Below, piece after piece: positions 16,939 to 26,446 of a stretch of DNA of 38,509 nucleotides (position 1 is its first letter; each line of letters opens with the position of its first letter). The stretch is from positions 1 to 38,509 of the IMG/VR virus record IMGVR_UViG_3300033149_004340, one strand, 5' to 3'. Both the position numbers and the translations under genes were made by a program. This DNA is from a virus. The notes beneath the pieces were generated by a model. That model searched no databases. It saw only the letters and a program-made list of their open reading frames with translations, and was not told where the DNA came from.

Positions 16939-19900
16939 ATGCCTACACCAATAGAACAGATTATCCAGAACCCTGCCTTCTTCCGGGTCTTCCCGGAGGT
17001 AAGGACGGATTACGATTACTCTCTCCTGCGCTATTCGAAGCTGTTCCCTTTGAAGCTGAATATGCGGCTGCCTGACGAGGATATCGAGGAAGCCTTCGAC
17101 ACCATCGTCCAACAAGGAGACGAGCGCGATCTGCAATGGCTTCGCAGTCAGGCGGACATTCCCGATGATGCACCGCTCAACCCTCTCCGCTCCTACTGGT
17201 CCAAGAACGTCATCGCTCCCTTTATCAGCGGCGCCTACGATACCCTGCCAGGTGAAGCGGCCAAGGCCATTGCCCGTGAGTTCGGCGCCGAGAAAGCCGC
17301 GAAGTATATCGAATTGCTCGGTGATGTCCCGCGCGAAGGCTTGGACGAGAAGATCGTTGCCGGACTGATTAGCGCGGGGCCGATGATAGCCGAGCTAGGT
17401 ATGGCCGGAGGCGCCGTGAGAGCGGGCGCTTCCCGTATCCCGAAGATAGCCGCGTGGCTAAAGAACAGCCCTAAAATGGGAACCGTCCTGCTAAGCACCG
17501 CGACATTCGGCCTACCGGAGGTCATGAAAGCCCCTCTGACGGAACGCGTGGATTTGGGCGACGCACTGCGGGCCGGCGCTGTCGGTGCCGGTTTCGGTGC
17601 GGGTGGTCTCGCACTCGCCGGCGCACCCCTTATCGCTCGCATAGGCGCTCTGGCCGCATACGGCGGCGCGGAGGCATGGCACGCCGGCGGCGATACCGAC
17701 GATATTATTGCCTCGTCCGTAGTCATGGGAGCTCTGGGACTGCTCGAACTCGGCCGGCACCGCGAGGCCAAGAACATGCTGCGCGACCACTTAGAGGAGC
17801 GCGGTGTCGAACCCGAACAAGCGGAGCGCCTGTCGGAACAGGCCGCCGCCAACCTGGGCGAAATGGCCGGCGCTCAAGAGGCTCCCAGAGAGACTCCGCG
17901 TCCGCGTCCTCGTCCGAGAACCGTTGAAGAGGACGATTTTGTCGTTCCTTCTGTCTCACCCGAATGGCAGAGAATCTACGCGGACATTCTGAGCAGACCT
18001 GGGGAGGACATCTCAATCAGGGATATCCGTAGGCTTTTCGGGAAAGATTTGACACAGGCGCGCATCCGAGACATGATGGCTCCTCTCGAACAAGCCGGAC
18101 TCGTGGAATTCGTGAGCGGTCGAAACCGCTGGCGGATCAAAGGGAAAGAAAAAGTATGGCCCGCCGAGGATATACCGACCGTCGAACCTGAAATCGGCGC
18201 AGTCTCCCGACAGGACGTCCAACGACGGCGGAGGCGTAAGAAACCCAAGACAACCCGGCCTCGCAAGAGGAAGAAACCCGAAGATCAGTTTCAAGCGATG
18301 CGCGAGCGCATCCTATCCGTATTCGCTGAGCGCGGTGTGGAACCGCCCCCTCATGAGGAGCTGGATCACTTCGCCGCCGACGCCGTAACGAACCAGTGGA
18401 GCAGGAAGGAGATCGATGGGTTCGTCGATTTCGTTGAGACGCAGCGTCCGGAACGCGCCCCGTCTCCCGAGACGGAGCCCAATACCAAAGACTACGGTGA
18501 CGCTCCGCCGAATTTCTTCGATTTCGAACTGACTGATCGGATCGCCCGCGATCTGGCGAAGGACAGCCCTATTGAGCGTGTCCGGTTCAACGTTCCCAAA
18601 GGAACACTCTATGTGGTCCGAAGCAGCGGCTTTTCTGCGAGTCGGGTAGGGGAGTCCATAAAAATCGGCCTCCCCCAGGAACTCATCGACAATCTCGAAG
18701 GTCTTCGTTTCTCCGATCCTAATCGCATCCTCATAGGATCCTCGATTGCTCATGAGATAAGACACTTGGGACAAACCCTAACGAGAGGGGAGTCCCCCAT
18801 AGGCCCGACGGCTGGCACTCGCGCTCACTACACGGATCGGCGCGAAGTCGAAGCGCGCAAGGCCGAGATCAACTATCTGCTCGATCACGATCAACGCATT
18901 GCCGATTGGTTCAACCAAGAGGTCGGACTGGCTCGCGCGGCCGGTATGCCGGAGAAATTCTGGGCGGACGAGCTTCCGACTATCCTGGCCGACCATTGGC
19001 GCGCGGTTCTCGAAGAACGTTACGGGGTGAAGAACATTCCCAGGATGCGCGAGGTTCAGACTGCTCAGGGAGGCGTCCGCGCCCGCCCCGGCAAGGTCTT
19101 GTTAATCAAGGGAACGCCCGAGCACGAACGCGCCCTTGCCTATGCCAAACCGCGCTTCCAATGGCAAGCGGTTCAAACCCGTTACGGTCCCGCTGAACTG
19201 GCCCACGCCGTCGGCAAGATGGAGCGCGACGTCCTGATGCACCCGCGCGAGTTCGAGGCCGAAATCCAGGCAGCCCGTGAGCGCGGCGCTTCCGAGGCCG
19301 AAATCCGGCTCATGGAAGGCCGGAAGCTCATGCTCCAAGATATCCATGTCCAAGGCTGGCTCGGCCAATGGGACAATGCCCGGAAGCTCTGGAAGGCCCA
19401 GAATAAGGACTACTTCCAGCTCTACTATGATCGAGAGATAAACGCGGAGTTCCTCCAATACGACGAGAAGGTATCGCCCCAACAAGTCATCGCCGATGAA
19501 GAGGCCATGCGCCGGAACTTCCCTCATCTCATGCGGGAGGAACCTGTCTCGACAGAGAGCCTTACTGACCTGGATAAGACCCAGATACACCAGGAGATGG
19601 CTCTGGGCGTCGCTGCCGGCGGACCGGGCGCCCTCTGGCGACAGCTCGCGCCACCATTCAAGCTGGCCCGTATCTTCCCCGAGACCCTAGGCCGCGTGAT
19701 GAACCCATTCATCGACCTGTATAAAGAGGCCACTCGGCGCGAGACCAACAGCCACGCGAAAGCCCTTGAGAAGTTCGCTCGGTTCCCTGGTTTCCAAACG
19801 GTCCGTCAAGATATCGGCGACCGTATGCGCTTCTGGGCCGCAGTCCACGGCCGTCATCCCAAGACCGGAGTCGAGATAGACGAGGCGTGGTTGAAGAAGA

Positions 19901-21843
19901 ACGTCAAACCGGACGTCTTGGCGGCGGCCGAGATCTACAAGGAAGAAATGGCCCGCGCGACCGCCGAGGTCAACGGAATAATCCGGCAGCGCGTCGTTCG
20001 TGATCTTGCAAAGATCGGTGTCAGGCCCGAGCGAGTCGGAGTGCAACTCTACCCGACCGATTATCGCGGCATGGCAATCAGCGACGTCGAGGCCATCAAG
20101 CTCCTACAGACGACTATTCTGTCCGATGCCGTCGAGCGTGCCCGCTTAGACCCGAGCAAGAAGAACAAGGCCGAGGTAGCTTTCATTCGCAAGTCCATCG
20201 AGAATGCGCAGCGCGAACTACTCCGAATGGACCGCGAAGGGCCTCCGAAGTCCGGCCCCGGCGTCAAGTATGGTATCTACCACGCGCCCGATCCGATATT
20301 GGCTTTCGACCGGACGGTCCACGAGATGACCGACCGCGTGCTCCGCTATTATATGCGCGGCTTTATCCTTCCGGTTGCGCGACGGCTGCCGACCAATAGA
20401 CGATGGCAGCAATCACGACAGTTCTTGCTCGATTGGGTAGAAGCGACCCAGAAACAGCTCTCCGCTCCTTGGTCCGAGATGACTCGCTCGGCCATGATAC
20501 GCGGTGTCGAAGTGGTGAACAAGCTCATCAATCGCGATGGCTATGTTCCCCCCAAAGTGCTCAAGTTCATCGGTGAGTATTCGGACGCCGTTCATACTTT
20601 ACAGACCGCTCAGCTCTATGCGAAGATTTATCTCTCGCCGCGTTTCGGTCTGATGAATTACCTGCAACAGTTGAACGTAGCCGGCCGCGTTAACTTTCGC
20701 TCCTTCCTGTATGGATTCTTGGCCCAATTCGATAAGGGCAAGCGGCACGAGGCTCGAATGGCGGGCGCCTTGGAGTTCACCGGTCGGCATCTCGCCGAGA
20801 TACCCGGCGAACGTGCACGGCGGCGCGGCGAGAAGGTCGGCGCCCTTGCTCGTTGGACCGAGGAGCTGGTCCGCGTGGTAGCCTATCATGCCGGCCGGCA
20901 CGAGGCCATGAATCTTTACAACATGAAAGATCCGGTTGGGATACACAATTACGCGATGGAGGTCGTCGCGGATACCGCCTTCCTGTATTCGGCCTATAAC
21001 CGTCCATTGGCTTTCAAGTCGAGAACGGCTCGCGTAATAGGTCAGTTCCAGAGCTACCGTCTGCACTACTACTCGACCCTGAAACAATACTGGAACGAAT
21101 GGCGCGCCGGCGGTCCCAATGCGGAAGAAGCCAGGAAGCGATTCGCTCGGACACTCGCCATCGGGACCGTCACGGCGGGAACCGGTATCATCCCTATGTA
21201 TTCGGTCCTCGAATACGCCCTCGAAAAGCTCGGCGTATTCGACGGCGAGGACGACATCTATCGTGAGGCCGTGCTGCGCTCTCCGATGGACATGGCATTC
21301 AGCCGTATACTCGGTATTGACTTCTCGACCAAGCGGGCGTTCGCCCTGGGGGACGTTCCAGACGATCCCATGTGGGCGCTCGGTCCGACAATGGCCGATA
21401 TTAAAACCCTCCATCGGGCTGCCGAGAGCGGTTCCGTCTACGATATGGTCCTGGGACCGATACCGCGTCTCCGCTCGGCCATCGACGCTGCTCTGGCGCA
21501 CCAGCGCGGCTATACGACCCTCGCGGGCGAGCACTACCGCGAGATGCCGAACGCCCTTGAGAGTATAGGCATAGCGCTTGGCCTATCCAAGAGCCCACGG
21601 TCGGCCAAGTATGAACTCATGGAACACTTGCGCCGTATCTATGGCGACCCTGATACTCCCACGACAGAGAAACGGCGCGCCGCCAACGAGTGGATACGGT
21701 TCTTCCGTAAGAATTACGGTATTCGATTGACGAAGCAACAGTTGACAACGGCAACGAAGTCCGAGCAGACTCGGGCGGAGCGTATTCGCCGTCGTCGTCA
21801 GGAATCACGAGAAATAGCTTTGGGATGGTTCTCTGAGGGATAA
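16939..21843 (+). CDS. Giant internal virion (polyvalent-type) protein with a HEXXH zincin-like domain, 1634 aa
   Basis: This is the largest gene in the window. Visible regions: a helical N-terminus (1-130); a Gly/Ala-rich hydrophobic stretch (about 150-265) that could enter a membrane; a winged-helix-like segment (about 342-405); a basic linker (428-447); a domain with HEIRH at 605-609 followed by REVEARKAE, whose Glu636 or Glu638 could be the third zinc ligand; and a very long helical C-terminal region (about 870-1634) with MNYLQQLNVAGRVNF and RVIGQFQSYRLHYY. Phage polyvalent proteins ejected with the genome combine such modules. The metallopeptidase assignment is inferred from the motif and needs structural support. 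Its ATG abuts the upstream stop. Confidence 0.7.
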   Translation: MPTPIEQIIQNPAFFRVFPEVRTDYDYSLLRYSKLFPLKLNMRLPDEDIEEAFDTIVQQGDERDLQWLRSQADIPDDAPLNPLRSYWSKNVIAPFISGAYDTLPGEAAKAIAREFGAEKAAKYIELLGDVPREGLDEKIVAGLISAGPMIAELGMAGGAVRAGASRIPKIAAWLKNSPKMGTVLLSTATFGLPEVMKAPLTERVDLGDALRAGAVGAGFGAGGLALAGAPLIARIGALAAYGGAEAWHAGGDTDDIIASSVVMGALGLLELGRHREAKNMLRDHLEERGVEPEQAERLSEQAAANLGEMAGAQEAPRETPRPRPRPRTVEEDDFVVPSVSPEWQRIYADILSRPGEDISIRDIRRLFGKDLTQARIRDMMAPLEQAGLVEFVSGRNRWRIKGKEKVWPAEDIPTVEPEIGAVSRQDVQRRRRRKKPKTTRPRKRKKPEDQFQAMRERILSVFAERGVEPPPHEELDHFAADAVTNQWSRKEIDGFVDFVETQRPERAPSPETEPNTKDYGDAPPNFFDFELTDRIARDLAKDSPIERVRFNVPKGTLYVVRSSGFSASRVGESIKIGLPQELIDNLEGLRFSDPNRILIGSSIAHEIRHLGQTLTRGESPIGPTAGTRAHYTDRREVEARKAEINYLLDHDQRIADWFNQEVGLARAAGMPEKFWADELPTILADHWRAVLEERYGVKNIPRMREVQTAQGGVRARPGKVLLIKGTPEHERALAYAKPRFQWQAVQTRYGPAELAHAVGKMERDVLMHPREFEAEIQAARERGASEAEIRLMEGRKLMLQDIHVQGWLGQWDNARKLWKAQNKDYFQLYYDREINAEFLQYDEKVSPQQVIADEEAMRRNFPHLMREEPVSTESLTDLDKTQIHQEMALGVAAGGPGALWRQLAPPFKLARIFPETLGRVMNPFIDLYKEATRRETNSHAKALEKFARFPGFQTVRQDIGDRMRFWAAVHGRHPKTGVEIDEAWLKKNVKPDVLAAAEIYKEEMARATAEVNGIIRQRVVRDLAKIGVRPERVGVQLYPTDYRGMAISDVEAIKLLQTTILSDAVERARLDPSKKNKAEVAFIRKSIENAQRELLRMDREGPPKSGPGVKYGIYHAPDPILAFDRTVHEMTDRVLRYYMRGFILPVARRLPTNRRWQQSRQFLLDWVEATQKQLSAPWSEMTRSAMIRGVEVVNKLINRDGYVPPKVLKFIGEYSDAVHTLQTAQLYAKIYLSPRFGLMNYLQQLNVAGRVNFRSFLYGFLAQFDKGKRHEARMAGALEFTGRHLAEIPGERARRRGEKVGALARWTEELVRVVAYHAGRHEAMNLYNMKDPVGIHNYAMEVVADTAFLYSAYNRPLAFKSRTARVIGQFQSYRLHYYSTLKQYWNEWRAGGPNAEEARKRFARTLAIGTVTAGTGIIPMYSVLEYALEKLGVFDGEDDIYREAVLRSPMDMAFSRILGIDFSTKRAFALGDVPDDPMWALGPTMADIKTLHRAAESGSVYDMVLGPIPRLRSAIDAALAHQRGYTTLAGEHYREMPNALESIGIALGLSKSPRSAKYELMEHLRRIYGDPDTPTTEKRRAANEWIRFFRKNYGIRLTKQQLTTATKSEQTRAERIRRRRQESREIALGWFSEG

Positions 21844-21844
21844 A

Positions 21845-22390
21845 GTGGCTGTCATGACAAGTATCGCAGGTATAGAAAGGAATTGGAGAGAGGTTGCGAA
21901 GACGTTAGGAATCCCCACCTATCGTCAACTCGTAACAAGCGATCCGAATGAGATCGATGCCTTCGTGAATGAAAAGGTCGGTTGGTATCAACTGGCTTGG
22001 GCGGACGATCCCGGTTACCCAATCGAAGGGCCTTCCGCCAGCGTCGCCGAGGTAGCCCTGTTCATTCAGTCCCGATTCGATGTGCTTCTGTCGGTAACTC
22101 GGTGCGGCCCAAAGGAACGGCGGCGGCGCGAGATCGCGGCCCGGTTCGATGGGACGCAATTCGAGGACGACGTTCTCAAGCGCGAATGGGTAGACGGCGA
22201 CTGGAAGGAAACGATAACAAACCGGGAGGATTACGATTACCGCCGCTTGGTCGGCGTCCTGGCGCCGGCTCTACAGGCACTCCACTTTCGTGGAACCGTC
22301 TACGCATATTACGATGCGACAGAGGGCGGGATCGTCCTGACAGGATGGGGGTTCGATAATGCCCACACCAGTATCGTTGACTTGGACTAA
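21845..22390 (+). CDS. Hypothetical protein, 181 aa
   Basis: This soluble, acidic alpha/beta protein lies between the giant internal protein and the fibre, so it is probably a tail or fibre-associated protein, but I do not recognise it. The GTG at 21845 has GAGGG close upstream, and a possible ATG lies three codons on. No catalytic motif, cysteine pair or signal is visible. Its last 32 bp overlap a small gene in another frame that starts at 22359. Confidence 0.6.
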   Translation: MAVMTSIAGIERNWREVAKTLGIPTYRQLVTSDPNEIDAFVNEKVGWYQLAWADDPGYPIEGPSASVAEVALFIQSRFDVLLSVTRCGPKERRRREIAARFDGTQFEDDVLKREWVDGDWKETITNREDYDYRRLVGVLAPALQALHFRGTVYAYYDATEGGIVLTGWGFDNAHTSIVDLD

Positions 22391-22514
22391 GCTCGCAGCG
22401 ACATCGTTGAGCTATACGATCTTCGCCGCGACGGGAATCAACTGGTTCCTGTTTGGCTACGGTGGCTACGGACGGCAACGCTACGGCTATTCTCCATACG
22501 GTAGAGCATCATGA
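22359..22514 (+). CDS. Small Gly/Tyr-rich phage protein, 51 aa
   Basis: An ATG at 22359 opens a 51-codon frame (TGA at 22512-22514). It has a Thr/Leu N-terminus (MPTPVSLTWTKLAATSLSYT) and a C-terminus rich in Gly and Tyr (GYGGYGRQRYGYSPYG). Small proteins of this form precede fibre genes in many phages. It overlaps the upstream gene by 32 bp and its stop overlaps the fibre start (ATGA), giving translational coupling. No ribosome binding site is clear, so the call rests on composition and placement. Confidence 0.55.
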   Translation: MPTPVSLTWTKLAATSLSYTIFAATGINWFLFGYGGYGRQRYGYSPYGRAS

Positions 22515-25500
22515 GCATAACTTGGACAGACAAATTCAAGATGGCCCTGATCGATGCCAGTCAGGGCCTATTGGGAGCGAGCGGGGGCGACCGGTTCTGG
22601 GACGGATACGAGCGCATTACCCGGAGCATTCAGGACGTCGCCCTTGAGAGTATCATGCGCGGCAACGGGCCGAAGGCGAATCCGAGCCTTCGGGTAGGAA
22701 GCTCGACTTATCAGGTCTCATTCGACGCGCATGATCAGATTATCAACGGGACCATCGTGCCCATTGCGGCGTCCGCCGATATCACGATATCGACGACGAA
22801 CGCCGGCGCTGACACGCCGCTGTTGACGTATCTTTACGCGACCGCCGGAGGGACCGTCACGGTGTCCACGACGCGGCCGTCAGTCGATACCGACTACGGT
22901 CCGATTGGTTTCGTGATCGCCGGAGGCACGACCGACACGGCGACTATCGTCTCCTTGGGGCCAGTCAGGGCGGCAACGGTCAATGTCGGCGGCATTACGG
23001 CGGACAGCGACGTTGATTGGACCGGCGACCATAGCTTTGCCGGTTCCGTTTCCTTCAACGGCACGGTCGCTCATACGGGGGCGGTTACCTATTCGGGGGC
23101 GGAGACTCATTCGGGTGAGGAGACCCATTCGGGGGCGGAGATTCACTCTGGAACCGAGACCCATTCTGGAGTCGAGACCCATTCCGGAACGGTAACTTAC
23201 GATGGGGTGATAACCCACGGCGGAACGGTAACCCACAACGGAGCGGCCATCTTCTCGGGGACCGCGACCTTTTCGGGAGACGTTACACATTCCGGCGAGG
23301 TCTCCCATTCGGGCTCCGTCTCTTTTACGAGCTCCGTTTCTTTCGATGGTTCCACTGCTTTCAGCGGCTCCGTCTCATTTGCGGGTTCTACCGCCTTCGC
23401 GAGTTCCGTCGCCTTTACGGATTCCGTCTCCTTCGCGGGTTCCGTCTCTTTCACCGGCTCCGTAGACCTGGGAAAAGCCAGTCTCCGACTCTACAATGTC
23501 CGCGAATACGGTGCGCAGGGCGACGGGGTAACGGATGACTTCTCCGCTATCGATGACGCCATCAACGCAGCGGCGGCCGCCGGCGGGGGCATAGTCTATT
23601 TCCCTGCGGGGACGTATCACATAGGGACTAACGACTACTGGACTTTATCAAGCAATATCGTCATCAGGGGCCAGGGACCGGTTTCGCTCATCGACGTTTC
23701 CAGTGCTACGGTTAAACAATACAACGGTATGTTCCGGGCGACGGGCGCTCTCACGGCCACGACCGCTACACCTTCGACCAGTATCTCTAACGGGGACGTA
23801 AAGATAATCGTCGATTCCTCATCCGGCTTCGCCGAAGGCGATCTAATCATGATTTCCTCGGACGAAACGTGGAGTTGGGGAACCTTCGATACCCCTGTCG
23901 GCGAATTCGCGGTCGTCCGCGCTATCCCAAGTGCTACCGCCATCGACGTGTCTTGGAAAATCGAAGATGATTATACGGTCGCGGATAACGCCCTCGTTAC
24001 CCTGGTGAATCCGGTCAGGAATATTACGATTGAAAATATTAAATTCCTGGGACGGACTTTCACCGAGGGAACAGACGGCACTATGGGAGCCAATATCATA
24101 TACGGGGAGAATATCAATTTCCGCAACGTATCGGCGGAATTGCTCGCTCAGACCGTCGAGTTCAGCAGCGTCTTGTATGGGAATATCTCCGGCTGTCACA
24201 TCATCAATGATCCAACCTATAATGTTGACGCCCAACCTTATGGAATCAATTACGGCGATGCTTGCTCTCACGTTCGTATTACGGGTAACTATGTCCGAAG
24301 CGGTCGTCATGGCATCGACCAGGATTTCATCAGCAACTCGCCCGGCATCTGCCGTCACATTCTTATCGAAGGGAATGAACTGGAAGGTATCTTCGCGAAT
24401 GCCATCGCCACCCACGCCGGAGTGGAGGATTTGCGCATTATCGGCAACGATGTTGTCGCGGGGCCGCAAGAGGCGGGGAACAATCCGAACGGCATTGAGG
24501 TCAACGTAGGGCGGGCCGTAATCGCCAATAACTATATCCAAGGAGCCCACCACGGAATCAAATCGACATTTGTGCCCGAAGAGCTCACCATAGAGAACAA
24601 TATCATCCTTGATGTCGTCGATATAGGTATCTATCTGGACGAGCAAGAGGCTACGAGTCCTCTAAGGAACGTCGCAATCGTCGGCAACGTCATTACGGGG
24701 AAAGCGGATGCGGCCTGTATTTGGATCGACTTTGATACCAATGGAGGGGAAGGCTTTGCAATCGTAGGCAACACCCTGGACGGCGGCCAGCAAGGTATCG
24801 GCCTGGATAGCGACAGCGGCGTCTTCGAGGGGATTCAGATTAGCAATAACGTCATTCGCGGGATAAGCGGAGGCGAGTGTCTTCTCGTAGAGAACGCCCG
24901 CCGCTGTCATATCAAGGGAAACAGGACTGACGGGGGGACATACGGGATTCGCCTGACGGGAGCCTCGACAGAGTACAACGTAGTGGCTATGAATCTCTGC
25001 ACGAGTGCGAGCACGAGCAATATCACACTTACCGGCACCGATAATAAGGTGTTCAGTAACCTGGATGGTTCCGACTGGTCCGACGATGCCACGGGTATGC
25101 CGGAAGAAGGAACCATGAACCTGGAAAATCTCGCCAAGAACGGCGCTTTCGATACATGGAGCGGCGGCGGCTCGGCTGCGCCCGATAATTGGACCTTGCT
25201 CGGGGGAGGTTCGGTAGCTCAAGAGAACGGCTCGGGCAATGTCCAAGAGGGGACATACAGTTGCAAGCTGACTGGTGATGCCAACGGCAATCGTATTTAC
25301 CAGACAATTATTGCGACCATCTCCGATACGCAGAACACACGCTGGCGCGGCATGGACGTAACTGCCGGTGCGTGGATAAAGACCACGAGCGGCAATACGG
25401 CGCGGCTCTATTTCGAAGACGGGGTGGGCTATCAGTATTCGGACTTTCATACCGGGAGCGGCAATTGGGAATGGATTTCAGTGACGTTCACCATTGATGC

Positions 25501-25627
25501 TTCGGCAACGGAACTTGAGTTATCGTGTTCGACAGCGAATGACGCCGCGCCCGCTTACTTCGATTGTATCCACCTGAACATTGGCACGTATGGGTCGGCT
25601 TTCAGACGGCACCGTTCGGACCCCTAA
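22511..25627 (+). CDS. Tail fibre/spike with hexapeptide shaft and pectate-lyase-like beta-helix
   Basis: This 1038-aa protein is the likely host-recognition fibre. Residues 1-170 resemble a virion-attachment region. Residues 173-316 are 24 consecutive six-residue repeats of the xVxFxG / xExHSG type, expected to form a slender trimeric shaft. A pectate-lyase-3-like right-handed beta-helix begins near 327 (NVREYGAQGDGVTDD) and runs to about 840, with repeated ITIENI, VRITGN and ILIEGN-type rungs. Residues about 868-1030 resemble a carbohydrate-binding jelly-roll (NGAFDTWSGG...). It probably binds or cleaves a surface polysaccharide. Specific enzymatic residues could not be assigned. Confidence 0.88.
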   Translation: MSITWTDKFKMALIDASQGLLGASGGDRFWDGYERITRSIQDVALESIMRGNGPKANPSLRVGSSTYQVSFDAHDQIINGTIVPIAASADITISTTNAGADTPLLTYLYATAGGTVTVSTTRPSVDTDYGPIGFVIAGGTTDTATIVSLGPVRAATVNVGGITADSDVDWTGDHSFAGSVSFNGTVAHTGAVTYSGAETHSGEETHSGAEIHSGTETHSGVETHSGTVTYDGVITHGGTVTHNGAAIFSGTATFSGDVTHSGEVSHSGSVSFTSSVSFDGSTAFSGSVSFAGSTAFASSVAFTDSVSFAGSVSFTGSVDLGKASLRLYNVREYGAQGDGVTDDFSAIDDAINAAAAAGGGIVYFPAGTYHIGTNDYWTLSSNIVIRGQGPVSLIDVSSATVKQYNGMFRATGALTATTATPSTSISNGDVKIIVDSSSGFAEGDLIMISSDETWSWGTFDTPVGEFAVVRAIPSATAIDVSWKIEDDYTVADNALVTLVNPVRNITIENIKFLGRTFTEGTDGTMGANIIYGENINFRNVSAELLAQTVEFSSVLYGNISGCHIINDPTYNVDAQPYGINYGDACSHVRITGNYVRSGRHGIDQDFISNSPGICRHILIEGNELEGIFANAIATHAGVEDLRIIGNDVVAGPQEAGNNPNGIEVNVGRAVIANNYIQGAHHGIKSTFVPEELTIENNIILDVVDIGIYLDEQEATSPLRNVAIVGNVITGKADAACIWIDFDTNGGEGFAIVGNTLDGGQQGIGLDSDSGVFEGIQISNNVIRGISGGECLLVENARRCHIKGNRTDGGTYGIRLTGASTEYNVVAMNLCTSASTSNITLTGTDNKVFSNLDGSDWSDDATGMPEEGTMNLENLAKNGAFDTWSGGGSAAPDNWTLLGGGSVAQENGSGNVQEGTYSCKLTGDANGNRIYQTIIATISDTQNTRWRGMDVTAGAWIKTTSGNTARLYFEDGVGYQYSDFHTGSGNWEWISVTFTIDASATELELSCSTANDAAPAYFDCIHLNIGTYGSAFRRHRSDP
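23027..23458 (+). repeat. In-frame 18-bp repeat array, 24 hexapeptide units
   Basis: Twenty-four contiguous 18-bp units (432 bp) each encode a hexapeptide ending mostly in Gly, with His, Phe or Tyr at position 4. An early block is dominated by ExxHSG-like units, such as GAG ACC CAT TCG GGG. A later block is dominated by SVSFxG-like units, such as TCC GTC TCT TTC. The two blocks suggest separate expansions. This is fibre-shaft coding DNA, not CRISPR. Confidence 0.9.
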
Positions 25628-25646
25628 ACAAAAACGGAGTAATTTA

Positions 25647-25835
25647 ATGAACGGTTGGACCAAATCCGCTCTGGTTTCTCTCATTAGCCTTCTTCTGGCC
25701 GCTAGTTTTGCTTACACGACTATGGTCCATAATTGGGCAAAGGAAGACCGCCTCGATTTGAAGGCGGATATTGTAAGGCGGCTTGACCGCATTGAGAACA
25801 TGTTACTTGATCAGCGAAGGAGTGAAAGGCCGTGA
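25647..25835 (+). CDS. Small single-pass membrane protein (lysis-cassette, i-spanin-like?), 62 aa
   Basis: The ATG at 25647 follows CGGAG. A longer frame reading back into the fibre gene was rejected. Residues about 8-30 are a strong transmembrane helix (SALVSLISLLLAASFAYTT). The remaining 30 residues form a charged amphipathic helix (DLKADIVRRLDRIENMLL). Its stop overlaps the start of a lipoprotein gene (GTGA), a layout resembling i-spanin/o-spanin pairs, though i-spanins are usually longer. A small holin is the alternative. Confidence 0.6.
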   Translation: MNGWTKSALVSLISLLLAASFAYTTMVHNWAKEDRLDLKADIVRRLDRIENMLLDQRRSERP

Positions 25836-26260
25836 AATATCTAAGAAACCTGATTCGCACACTGCTCCTGGCTCTGCTGTTGGGCAGTCTGGCGGCGTGT
25901 CAGACGTTCGCTCTATTACCAGGGCCGACGAGCAACTACGTGGAATGGGAAACCAGTGAGGGTCTGACCGTCCTGGTCCCGCCCTTCTTCCGGGTGCCTC
26001 CGCTGGACACCCTGGAAGAGTATATCCCGCCGTTAAATAAGCGTTACATCGGAGATAACGGCGAGAATCTATCCATGAAAGCCTTCGCCGAAGACGCGAT
26101 GGAATGCTACATGGGGCCTTGCGAATACGCTTATACCGAGACATACGAGATTGGCAGCCACATTCTCTACGGCATGTGCGCTCGTATAGAGGGCCAATGG
26201 CTATGTGTTCGCCGCGACCCCGAGGACAGCAAAGTCTTTCACCTTAGATTGGAGGAATAA
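25832..26260 (+). CDS. Lipoprotein, 142 aa (possible outer-membrane lysis partner)
   Basis: The GTG at 25832 overlaps the stop of the preceding membrane protein. A positively charged start, a leucine-rich hydrophobic core and the lipobox LAAC (Cys23) mark a lipoprotein signal peptide. Unlike short o-spanins, it has about 120 mature residues with four further cysteines (AMECYMGPCEYAY and MCARIEGQWLCV), probably disulfide-bonded in the periplasm. Neighbours are a single-pass membrane protein and a holin-like protein, so a lysis or superinfection-exclusion role is plausible. The family is not recognised. Confidence 0.7.
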   Translation: MKYLRNLIRTLLLALLLGSLAACQTFALLPGPTSNYVEWETSEGLTVLVPPFFRVPPLDTLEEYIPPLNKRYIGDNGENLSMKAFAEDAMECYMGPCEYAYTETYEIGSHILYGMCARIEGQWLCVRRDPEDSKVFHLRLEE

Positions 26261-26263
26261 CCC

Positions 26264-26446
26264 ATGAAAACCCCCGGTATGAAAAGTTCGGAGTTCTGGG
26301 TCGGTATCCTTGGCGCTATCCTGGCCGGCCTGAATGAGAAATTCCAACTGGGCATCCCCGTCGAGAGCTTCGCTATCGCGGGAGCGTATATCATCTCTCG
26401 CGGGCTGGCTAAATGGGGGACTTGGGACGCTTCGGGTAAATCATAA
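26264..26446 (+). CDS. Holin-like small membrane protein, 60 aa
   Basis: GGAGG precedes the ATG at 26264. The protein has an N-terminal motif SSEFWVGILGAILAGLNEKF and a second hydrophobic stretch (about 35-52, FAIAGAYIISRGLAK), as in a common family of small phage holins with two membrane helices. It would time lysis by forming membrane holes. Its stop codon overlaps the stop of the convergent methyltransferase gene by 6 bp (TCATAA), leaving no space for a terminator. No endolysin gene follows it. Confidence 0.75.
   Translation: MKTPGMKSSEFWVGILGAILAGLNEKFQLGIPVESFAIAGAYIISRGLAKWGTWDASGKS

Noticed and set aside
20599-21534. 311-aa minus-strand frame inside the 1634-aa gene
   Set aside because: It is antisense to a gene with clear coding character and has no ribosome binding site; GC-rich coding DNA often leaves long open frames on the opposite strand.
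23027-23458. Possible CRISPR-like array
   Set aside because: The 18-bp units are contiguous, in frame and code for fibre-shaft hexapeptides; there are no spacers.
22511-25627. Diversity-generating retroelement acting on the fibre
   Set aside because: No reverse transcriptase gene or template repeat is visible in the window, and the fibre's C-terminus shows no adenine-biased variable repeat.
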